From NCBI RefSeq assembly GCF_037325665.1, contig NC_090251.1, positions 30,364,326 to 30,428,325 on the forward strand: a DNA stretch of 64,000 nucleotides, given 5' to 3'. The notes under the pieces are model-generated. The model made no database searches, was not told the origin of the DNA, and was given only the letters and a program-made list of their open reading frames with translations. Position numbers and translations under genes: made by a program. Positions within the stretch are counted from its first letter, which is position 1, and every line of letters starts with the position of its first letter. The stretch is from Littorina saxatilis. Its lineage: Eukaryota; Mollusca; Gastropoda; Littorinimorpha; Littorinidae. Below, in pieces: positions 23,401 to 35,400 of the stretch.

Positions 23401-26400
23401 TCCAGAGTTGACGGGCAGAAGAGCCCGAGCAACTCAAAAATATCCTTACAGTAGACACCCGTGAGAAACGAGTGTGAGCAAAACCGGAGCCCTCTTGCCA
23501 GCCTAACAAGGTCTGGCAACCCAGAAAGAACGGGCCCATACTGTGCGACCGGCAGGCCGCTCAAAGTAAAACAAGAGTATAAATTTCCATGCCCGGCAGT
23601 CGGGCGACGAAGATAAGCAAAAGGCGATAGTATCAAAAGGCAAAAACTCATATTAGAAATTTCTCCCATTCCCCCGAAGGAACAAAAACACGTGGTCAAA
23701 GAGAGTCTGCTCCAAGTGGCCATTTGGCCGACAGACTTAGAGAGTCCGCCCAGTCATAGAGACTCTCATGAAGGTACTTCGCTGCTAAAAAGATCTCGTG
23801 ATGGTAAAACCACCAAAACCTCTCATGTTCCGTGAGGAAGCGATAGGGAGTGAGAGACCCCCTTTTCTTGATGAGAAAAGCCCCCTGTGGAGTTGTCTGC
23901 TTGAAACAACACATGTTCCAACCCTTTGTTCTATTGCTTAACGCCCAACAGACCACAAAGGGTCCTATCAAAGCTGAGAAGCCTTAGACATCTAATGTGT
24001 TCCAGCCCTGCACTCCCAGTTACACCTGGAGTAAAGGACTTCTATCAAGGGCCGCTTGCACAATCTCCAAGAGATCCAAAAACGGCTCAACAAACGTATG
24101 ACTTAGAAAAAAGATCAGAACCCTGAAGCTCTGAAATACCAAACGAACCATGAAAGAGAACCAAAAGGGACTCCCCCCACAAAGAGGGAAACCTAATCTC
24201 CCCCAGCCGCTGTGTTAAACACAAAGGCGAAAGAAGAGTGATGCCGAGAACTAACTTCCAGTTGACATAACTGCCACAAGTGTGAAAGAAAGCGTGCTTT
24301 TGTGTGCCTACCAACACCCACCGCTAACTTGCCTCAGGGGGAAGAAAGGTGGATATTTGACACAGAACCCTGCCACGAACGCGAGGGTAAGGAGACAAAA
24401 GATAAAGTCGAGAACGGCGAGCCTGAAGCCTTTATTTGAAAACAATAAAAAGCCAAGGCCTGCCGTGCGCTTTCCTTCTGCAGTGAGCTTTTTAAGATAG
24501 AGAAGAATCCCTGTGCATAGAAGCGAACTCACAAAGAGGAACCTTCAAGAAAAGAAGAGATTAAAGTCTCGCCAAAAGAACAAACCTTTTTGAAAGAGAC
24601 CTACACCCAGGCTAAAAGCAAAGCTACATCCTTCGTATCCGCGTCCTGACGGAACACAAAAATATCCAGATAGGACGTAACCGCGCACGAGAGAGAGCAG
24701 AAACAAGATTTGTTAAAAAGCGGTAAATGTAAAGGAGTGCGGCCATAATGAAACATAGCCAGGAGATCCTTGTTCTGACAGAGAGACAGTCACTCCTTGC
24801 TATTAACATCCAGATGGATGTTCGCCAATTCCGGGGAACCCGGTGGCGGTTCCGTAGAAAAAACAAACGAATAAACTACGTTCTTAAGCTTGGAGTAAAC
24901 CGAAGCCTACGGATAGCGATCAGCGAGTGACGCGCTGCTTGAGCAGATGACGCAAGCTAAAGCCCCGCCGCCGCAGGAGCTAAGCCGAGCGTTGCCCACA
25001 AAGGAAGTGGTAACAGAGGAGCCTCAATTGTGAAAAAACAAATTTCACAAGCCCAAACGACCCAAAAAGAGAATCCAAGAACATAACGTTCTAAGATTCC
25101 CTTAAAAGGCTCAGGTCAGCTGAAAATGCGCAAAACGCGGCAAAGCTGAAGTATGAGCTTCCCCCTGAGATGCCAACAAAGGCAGAGATGGGGCAAAAGC
25201 ATCGATTGAGTTCGCAAATTGATCCTAAGAAGGAGCAAGACACGCCAAAAAAGATGGAGGAGAAAAGGCAGATGACAATGCTACCGCTAACCCTACAGGG
25301 AAAAAGCGCGTAGTAACCTCTGCCAACCATGTAAACAAAGATGGCAGCTTCGCTGAAAGTCAACAAAGAGGCGTCTCCATCTGCCTCAGAAGCTTAGTCT
25401 TCCAAATCCTCATCATCCTGTACAGTGGTATACTAACCATCTACAAAAGGATGAGAGCCGGAAACCAATCCCGAAAAAGCAACACTTGCCAAAAGGGAAA
25501 GGTTTGGAACAAATTTCCCAAAAGCCGGAACTCCGAAAGGATATTCCATCCACCTGCCTCATGCCAGCTGAAAGCCTGGAAAAGGAAGTGGAGTGAGTAA
25601 CAGCAGAGGAACCGCAACAACGGAACCGAAAGCCGAAGACTGATGAGCGCCAACTACCAACACCACAGTGTTAACGGCAGAAGGCTAAACCATCCTGAAA
25701 CCGGAAGCCACAGCCGCAAAAGCGTTAGCAAAATCGGCCACGGATTGGCAAATATCAGAACCAACCGGATGCCTAAACATGCACCAGAAGATCCTATTGT
25801 ACCTTGAAGCCGCTTAAGCCCCCAGTGCCACTGCACTTGACAGCCTAAACGGCAATTTGAATTCAGTGCAACCACCTCTGCGGAAGCACCGTCTTCTGAA
25901 CAGCCGACTGGCACTCCCGTGCCCTCCGGAAGCTGACCCCCTGCTTGACTCCCATAGTCAAACAAAGAGCCAGCTATACTGTTCTCTTCCTGCCCCCCGG
26001 GCGGAAGCGGAAGACGCACACCCCTACCGCATTCTAAAGAAGCGGGTGGTTGCGCAAATCTTCCGTTCGCTCTCCAAGGTTCCTAACCGCCACCGACCTG
26101 CTGCCAATGCAGTCAGAGCCAGCCTCAGCTTCGGAACTTCACCCACAAAGCCAGAGCCCGGAGTTACTTTCTCTTGGAGACGCTCTACCCTTTCCCCGGA
26201 GAACCCGGATACTTGGGTAGAAGACATACCTTTAAACTGGTGTGAACCACCGGGAACCGGAACACAGGCCACAAGCGAAGGCGTGGTCCCATCATCCCAT
26301 TCCGCATGAACATCAGCCTGAGCCACAGTAGCAGACGGCGCAGGCGAACGTTGGCAAGAGACGAAACCCCCGTCACACCGGAAGCGAACGCATCTCCGCC

Positions 26401-29400
26401 CGCGTGGAAGCGATCTCCCCCGCCAAGGAAGAAACCTGTGAACTTAAAGAGAGCAACAATGTCGCCACGTCCGCAGACGCAAGACCGGGAAACACATAAA
26501 CCAAGGAAGCCTAAGCGGGCTTATCCACAGGAGAAACCTTGTCTAAAGGTTTAGCCGTCAAAAACGGAGTAGGAGGCATGACGACCAAAACATCGATATT
26601 TTTTGCAAAGACAGTACATGAACCGAAACACAAGCCTGTCCGGAAGCCTTTGCTTTCCCGGGTGTTTACTTTGTCGGCGGAGAACCAGCAGTTACTCGTT
26701 TAGACGACTGCCGCTTCTTGGCGTTAACCGCCATGACCAAAAACAACTCACGAAAAATTTTGTAAACAAGAAAATTTCACAAGTTCAATTTAAGGTCAAA
26801 AACGCCCACAAACACAAGCAAAAAACAGAAAGATCTCACCTCAACAAGTAGAGACGATAAGACAAGCAAGAAGATACCAAGAGGTAAGTGACCAAGTCCG
26901 TAGACGAAGTGACAGAAGGCTGAACACAGCCAGAGCGTACAAAAACACGACCAGTCCCACTGCTCGCTGAGTATGGAATGATGCATATGGCGGCGTATGC
27001 GCGCGCATACGGAAGTCGGAAGTATGTATTAATATGGCCTTATGGGTATTGGTCACTCTTTTTTTAGAGGGGCTTCCCTTGTTACCAAGGGGATGCGTAC
27101 AGCGTTACCAGCACTGAACTAGAGTTAATTGCTATATGTGAGTTGGGTAAGATATGTAATTTAATCAAAAATTTCTGAATTGATTGCTTTTAATTATTAG
27201 GTTGCATCTTTATAAAAGGCACAGTAAGCCTCCCGTAAACCATCACAGATACTGTCAGGCTTTTACACACAGTACAAACACCCTTTCATTTTAAACACTC
27301 ACCGCTTGAGAACATCCTAGGTGCCCTCCGTAAAGAGCGAGCAAATTTCAAAGAATTTATTTTTGCGTGGTTTATCTTACCCCTGAGCCATCGTGAACCC
27401 GTGTGATCAAGTTTCCCTTTTTCACAATGTAGTCGTCAGTTAGTAATTTGAATGCGACTCGCTGTGAGCTTATCTGCAATAGCACGTTATTAAGTACCTC
27501 TGACTTTGCACGAAACAAACGGCTGTGGTTCACAAGAACACTAGCGATGGCTTTTGACTGTTCAGAGGAACTGGCGATAGGCATAAACCGTCGTCTGCTA
27601 TGAGAACCACGACCTTGCGTGACCCTGCTTCCGGGCTTTTCTTTTTTCAAACTTTCAAAACTTCGAATTGTACTGATCTTGTCTTGATGAAAAAAGAATT
27701 CTTTTATGACTTAAGAATGTTTGTGTAACAAGCTGTCAATTTATTATTTAGATTTTAAAAGTTAGGTCTAGCGTCAAAACGCACCACGGTCCGATTGTCT
27801 GAGAGACAATCTGCAAAATTAATTCTTTAAAAATTGCTCGCTCTTTAGGTAGGGCACCTAGGATGTTCTCATTTGGTGAGCATTCAAATGGAAGGGTGTT
27901 TGTACTGTGTGTAAAAGCCTGACAGTATCTGTGATGGTTTACGGGAGGCTTACTGTGCCTTTAAGAAAGAAAAAAAAAGACTTCACACTGAAATCTAAAG
28001 CTGTTAGGGTAAACCAATGCAAACAATTTCTAAGGCCTAAAGAATCCCCTAAATAATGAACAGATCTCATCCTAAGAAATCTTATCCTGTGTTAACTTTC
28101 ATTAACACAATGGTACCCCCCAAACCAGAGAAAATATAGCTCTAAAAAGGGGTGAGTCTAAAAATGCAGACAAATTTACAGAATCTATGCTTGGTAAATC
28201 AGAGAAAGTAGTGTTTTAAATGTGAGGTTCCACTGTATTTCACCTTGTCTTCAAGAAACTTCGACGTGGTGGGGAAACAGGTCCAGAAATGTCGCAGCAG
28301 CTCGCAAAGGGCGTTGTAGGTATTTTTCAGTTCTGTTTGCACTTCTGGTGACACAATACCTGAAATCATACAAGATTTTATCAATCATCGTAATGCTGAC
28401 AAAAACAGAGGAAAATTTTGTTTTAAAATGACTAAGAGCATGAAGAAGTTAAATCAAGCACTGAAACACCGTAAATAAAGCACAGATAGGCATATAATCT
28501 TTTATAATTGGGTTGTAAAACATAAACACAATAAATGTTTGTTTGTTTTGTTATCATTCAGAAAACAAAATGACGTTTTTTTCCCAGATGTTTCATCACC
28601 ACCTTACTGACGTTAATGCTAATCTTTTCATATAGAAATACAAATTCCGTCCTGCTTGCAATATCACTGAATTATCAACATCACAGCATACCCTCAGCAT
28701 AAAAACAAAGCAGTACAGTGGAACCCCCCTTTTAAGACCTCCAACAATCTGAGAAAATCAGGTCTTAAAAAGGAGGGAGTCTTAAAATGGGGGTAAATTT
28801 ACAGAGGTTATGAACAGAAAATCTGAAAAAAGCAAGGTCGTAAAAGGGAGGAAGTCTTGGGGGGTCTTAATATGGGGTTCCACTGTCCTAAGACTTACTA
28901 TGTAGCTTTTGCTGCGACGTTCCTTGCAACAGACGCCCCCCTGGTGAGAGTTCACCTAAAACACTCAGCGCCTGAGGTCCGTTCACAACCTGAAACCATG
29001 TTCAGTGTACAAGTGTTCAAGAAGCACTCCCAATGCAATACTTGATAACAAATGAAAAGTGTGTGCTTTGAAAAAAAGCTGGCAAAACAATATAAAAGCA
29101 TAAATATCCAGCACAAACACACAAAATCGCAACAGATAATGACTGGTCTTCTAAATGTTGTAATCTCTGTTGGCCAATCTCTGTTTGGAAGACAAATAAT
29201 GTTCCTTTACCTGTGCTGACACACAAATAACATAAGGGGTTTGTATACCCCGGACTTGCCACACTTAACAGACACCAAAATAAATGTTACACATATTTCA
29301 CTGTATTCACATCATGAAGCAAATCAACACACCCCATTGTCAATTTCATCAAAATAAAAAAAGGCTTTATATGACTACTCAACCATACCCTATCACAGTC

Positions 29401-32400
29401 ACTCTAAAACTGATGATAATATCTCAAGTAAATGTGTAGGGGAACATTTGTGAACCCATCTGCATCTGCCATTTCTGTACAAATTCCTAGAATGCATCAC
29501 ATTTACCCTGGTCAAGATCAGCGCAAGAGTTCCTTTATGTACCGTTGTTGACATAAACAAATAGTATTTGATTTTGTTTGAAAATTGCAACGCATAGTAT
29601 GTGGTTTCTTACTGGCAAGTTGGACACACAAGATGCTGGTCTGGTCCTGTCTCACAATTACTGTGTAATCTCTTCTTCTTCTTCTTCTATGTTCGTGGGC
29701 TGAAACTCCCACGTACACTCGTGTTTTTTTACACGAGTGGAATTTTACGTGTATGACCGTTTTTTACCCCGCCATTTAGGCAGCCATACGCCGTTTTCGG
29801 AGGAAGCATGCTGGGTATTTTCGTGTTTCTATAACCCACCGAACTCTGACATGGATTACAGGATCTTTTTCGTGCGCACTTGGTCTTGTGCTTGCGTGTA
29901 CACACGGGGGTGTTCGGACACCGAGGAGCTACATCCCTGCCCTGTCTCACAATTACTGTGTAATCTCTGTTCTAAGACTTCCCAAAATCTGAGAAAGTCA
30001 GGTCCTGAAAGACAGGGAGTCTTAAAAGTGAAAGCAAATTTAGTGACACTATGAAAAACGAGAGGCCAAGCCTTCAAGGCTCACGTAAGAAATCGACAAA
30101 CAGTAACACAAACTCAATCATTCCGTCACACATACACACACACACAGTAAGCATAAGTGACACGGTGCAAGAGTGGGAGACACTAGATCTAGATCTGTCT
30201 GTCTGTAGCCTACTTACGGGGACACGACTGCTTCCTCGCGCAGACACTGGAAACACGCTGTGCAGATTAACCTGTAGGAAATCTCCTTTGGTATCTTCTT
30301 TATCTATTTTTCTGGAGCTACGAAACCGAACAATGTGAAATCATGAGTCGTCTTCTCCGAATCTGCAGCTCGGTGATAACTGCATCTATACCACAATCCT
30401 TCACGCGATCTGACCTAACCTTGACCCCTGTCTGATCTGGTCTACATACCACACACGACACAAACCCATCACCTGTTTTTACCCCCCCAAAACCCCCCAC
30501 CACCCGATTTCTTTGGATACACACTTTAACTACATACGTGCCGACGAAATGTTGATCATTGCTTCAATACTTTGAAGCTGTTGCTTGAATAATAAGCAGG
30601 TAAAATTAGTATTTCGGTGTTCAGTCAAATGTAGTTTCTACCACAGACATACATACATACGCACGCACAGACAGACAAAAGTTAGCATCGCATAGGCTAC
30701 ACTTACGTGAGCCAAAGAACGTCTGCGAAAGTGTGGTTGTATGGTAGAGGGAGTCTTATAATAGAGGCTCTTAAGGGCGGGGATGTAGCTCAGTCGGTAG
30801 CGCACTGGATTTGTATCCAGTTGGCCGCTGTCAGCGTGAGTTCGTCCCCACGTTCGGCGAGAGATTTATTTCTCAGAGTCAACTTTGTGTGCTCCACCAC
30901 ATGGCCCATTCCTTAACGTGGTGTGGTGGTTTGCGTGTCTCGGTGACCCTAAGAGCTATGCCAGCGGGAGTGTAAACTCCTGGCAGGGCTTCCCAAGCTG
31001 GACAGGCCGAAGGGTAGAGGCCAGACTAATATGGACCAACCTTGTGCTCACAGGGCAGGTCCTTGGGCCATGAGCTAAGGGTGAGGTAACCCTGACAGAA
31101 ACCTCGAGTGCTGAAGACGTATGTGTTGGGCCGCACGGCGCACTCCAACAAACCACAACACTACGCATCAACTGCCATTATGACACTTGGAAACAGAATT
31201 GACAGTAATGGTGCTCGCCCTGTGAGGATCCACCAGGCAGGTGCAGCGCCGGGCTCCGCGCCTCAAAGGAGTCCACCCTCAGCTACTGGAGGTCCCTTCA
31301 TCTCGTCTTGTGGAGCCAGGGGACGAGAAAGGAACAAGAAGCTGCATGTTGTGCCCTCCCCCATGTGTTCTTGTGGGGAAGCAGAGCAGGACACGGCCCA
31401 CATCCTACGAGACTGCAGGAACCACCAGGTGCTGAGAGAGGAAGTCTGGCCAATGCCGGAGTCCCTGCACAACAAGCTGTACGGGCCAGTGGCTGCGCTG
31501 CAGAGGACCACTAATTATATCTCAAGACCTGGACTCCAAGTGTGATCGGCGATCAAAAAGAAGAAGAAGAACTTTGTGTGCAGACACTCTTCGGTGTCCG
31601 AACACCCCCGTGTGTACACGCAAGCACGAGACCAAGTGCGCACGAAAAAGATCCTGTAATCCATGTCAGAGTTCGGTGGGTTATAGAAACACGAAAATAC
31701 CCAGCATGCTTCCCCCGAAAGCGGCGTATGGCTGCCTAAATGGCGGGGTAAAAACGGTCATACACGTAAAATTCCACTCGTCCAAAAAAACACATAGTGT
31801 ACGTGGGAGTTTCAGCCCACGAACGCAGAAGAAGAAGAAAGAAGAGGGTCTTAAAACAGGGTCTTAAAACAGAGGATCTACAGTACTATAATTCTGAGTA
31901 CTGTGGCTCTAAATGACCAACCTGAGCGTGGCAGTATGAAATACTAGGAGTTGGTAGTAGTTCTCACCATAGAAGGATTCAGATGCCACGAGTGCATCTG
32001 ACGCGACACTGTATCGAAGGCCGTCAACACGTCATCAGCTCTAAATGACCAACCTTAGCGTAGGAGTATAAAATACTAGGAGTTGGTTGCAGTTCTCACC
32101 ATAGATGGATTCGGATGCCACGAGTGCATCTGACGCAACACTGTGTGGACGGCCCTCAACACGTCATGGGCTCTAAATGACCAACCAGTATGAAATACTA
32201 GGAGTTGGTAGTAGTGCTCACCGTAGATGGATTAGGATGCCACGAGTGCATCTGACCCGACACTGTGTGGAAGGCCCTCATCACGTCATCACTGGTGGTG
32301 TAGCGAGAGGCGGAGGCCGGCGTGGGGCCGTGCAGATACCGCTCCATGCGCTCCAGTCTCAGCCCAACCCCTGGCATTGACTCCTGCTTGCTCAGGTCTT

Positions 32401-35400
32401 CTATCTCCATCACAGCGTGTAGCCTGGCCTGTGTCAACCAAAGGCATGAGAATAAAATTCAAACAAATCAGGAGACGAGTTTCGCCGTCGCCGTGGAATT
32501 TTGGCGTAACTCATTTTAGACAGCTTATCAGCAGAAGGCCAGAACTGATTATTTGTATAATAATAATAAAATTGTGTTCATATTCATACCTGATATAAAT
32601 AGAAAGATAAGACTATTAAATCATGTAATGTGCTTTGTTATTCAGAGAACAGTTCTCATAGAGAATGATTTACTTTGTCTAAAAGCACAAAAACGTCAAA
32701 ATCGCCAAGAATCGAGTTACGCCAAACTTCCAGGACCAAAGCTCATCTTTAAAGTGACTGAACACAAATGCCGTATCTTTCTATATGTATAGATTAGGTG
32801 CAAAAGCAAACAACCACAGAAATTGTGTATTTTAAAGTTATCAACAGGCCTGCATCAACAACAAATCTGATCAAATGAAACCCATTTTTAAACCCATACT
32901 TTTTTCTGCAAAGGTTCATCATCAGCAGGAAGACTGCGAACATGTTATTAAATGAAACCCGTTTTAACCCCATACCTTTTTCTGCAAAGGTTCATCTTCA
33001 GCAGGACGGCTACTGCTGCTACCACCTCCGCCACTGCTGCCGTTTGTTTTAGAAAGACGGCCATTTTCGACGACAGCAGATCTAGATGCTGGGCCCTTTG
33101 GTTCGTAGCCGTCTATCTTGCTGCTTGAGCCGTTTTCATTGGTGCCGGAGGTGGAGGCTGCCTGTTCCCCCTGACATGCTCGTAGAACCATGGTTGAGTG
33201 GTGGTTGAACCGACGGATGAGGGACTGGTTTGTAATGTTGGTACTGGTGCGGTTGTCATCCCCAATGCCTCTGTACTCCTAGAGAGATGGAAACAGATGG
33301 GTGTGTGAGGGAGGGGAAAATGTTATGCAAAGAAACATTTGACAGAAACAAAGACTGTGATTTTGAAATAGTGATGAAAAATTAATATTAGTAGCCGCTT
33401 AAGTCAGGTACATCAGTAAGAATGACCTGTTCAAAAACATAATTTGTTGGAGAAAAAAAAGGAACAGATTAAAAATACTGACAAAATCAACGAAATACAA
33501 TGGCAATACAATGGTGTATTTTTAAAATACAACTTGCAGGCAGAAATGTCTGGCAATTCAGACAACTTACATCTTGAGCTCCGGTGTCTTTGATTTCTGT
33601 CAAGTCTAACAGAGGATTGGTCACTTTCTGGCTGATCTCGGCACGGATTTCTGAAACAAAAACACAAACAGTATATTCTCTGGAAGTGCAGCACTATGTA
33701 CCAAGGCCACTACGGTATTTCACACCACACACACACCATGGCTTGCTTGAATAAATGCAGTGTATAAGCTTGATTAGTGATACATAACAAAATCAGCATC
33801 AACAGTCAATCAAGACCCATTGTTCCAGCATACCGTCCGGCGTTGCATCATCTTTCTTGCGCCTTTATCGCGATCCAATGCAATCCAAAAACTTTAAGTT
33901 GTCACTTGTGTAATACAGTGGTACCTGCGATGAAAGGACATCCTTGGGACCAGCCAAAAGTGTCCCTACATTGCAGGTGGCCTGTCATGACAGGTATATT
34001 TTGGTAGAGATAAAATACTAAGGGAAAACAGAGTGTCCTTTCATGGGAGATATCCTCTCATTGGAGGGACCTCACATCACAGGTATGACTGTACCACTGT
34101 GTCCACTTAAAAAACCAAAAAAAACCCCCTCAAATAAAGGGAAGTAAGCGCTCAAACAACAGTGAGCGCTATGCAGGATCAGTCTCTCTGCGGAATCTTT
34201 CTTTCTTTATTTATTTGGTGTTTAACGTCGTTTTCAACCATTCAAGGTTATATCGCGACAGGGAAAGGGGGAGATGGGATAGGGGAAAGGGGGGAGATGG
34301 GATAGAGCCACTTGTTAATTGTTTCTTGTTCACAAAAGCACTAATCAAAAAATTGCTCCAGGGGCTTGCAACGTAGTACAATATATGACCTTACTGGGAG
34401 AATGCAAGTTTCCAGTACAAAGGACTTAACATTTCTTACATACTGCTTGACTAAAATCTTTACAAACATTGACTATATTCTATACAAGAAACACTTAACA
34501 AGGGTAAAAGGAGAAACAGAACCGTTAGTCGCCTCTTACGACATGCTGGGTAGCATCGGGTAAATTCTTTCTCGTCCCAACCAATATGGGACTCCCCCTA
34601 ACCCGCGGGGGGTCTCTGCGGAATCAGTCTCTTGGCACTCGAGACTGAATTAGCAAGAGACTTTCACTCTCTTATCTTTCTCGAAAATTCAGTTGCAATC
34701 TTTTTTCAGTTAGTTAATGGGGAAAGTCCATTTCTGCATTCACCAGTGAAAGGCTTCACCTAGGTTTTATGAAGAATGTACTTTCAGAAGTTAGTAGTTG
34801 TTATCGTCTAAGGATTGTATATTGTTTTGTGAGTGTTGTGAAGAAGGAAAAAAAAAGAAAAAAAAAAGAAAAAAAGAAAAACACCTCACCTTCTTCGTCA
34901 TGCTTGGCACACTCAGAAAAGATGTCCTTGCTGACGATGTTGATGCGATCCCTGTGGAAATAGTGGGACTGGAAAAAGTGCGTCCAGAACTCGCTCTCAG
35001 ACAGACTGTGTGGAACGCTCTCTGCGTGTTTTTTCTTGACTGAAAGGAAAATGACAAGAACGCATCTTCAATGGTGACCGGCACGGTTGGCCTAGTGGTA
35101 AGGCGTCCGCCCCGTGATCGGGAGGTTGTGGGTTCGAACCCCAGCCGGGTCATACCTAAGACTTTAAAATTGGCAATCTAGTGGCTGCTCCGCCTGGCGT
35201 CTGGCATTATGGGGTTAGTGCTGGGACTGGTTGGTCCGGTGTCAGAATAATGTGACTGGGTGAGACATGAAGCCTGTGCTCTACTTCTGTCTTGTGTGTG
35301 GGACATGTTATATGTCAAAGCAGCACCGCCCTGATATGGCCCTTCGTGGTCGGCTGGGCGTTAAGCAAACAAACAACCAACCAAATCTTCAACGGTGTGA

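Larger units (their letters stand above)
30745..31884. mobile_element. MITE remnant hosting a SINE that hosts a LINE derivative
   Basis: GAGGGAGTCTTATAATAG (30748) and GGGTCTTAAAACAG-GATCTACAGTA (31847-31884) are CAGTGGAACC-family sequence split by a SINE (30775-31843), itself split by a LINE derivative (30892-31569). In GTF2H1 intron 9. Confidence 0.75.

Noticed and set aside
31108-31545. Separate host gene with a CxC-H-C motif
   Set aside because: It aligns with the C-terminus of the LINE at 36617-38422 and sits within an 11-bp target duplication.
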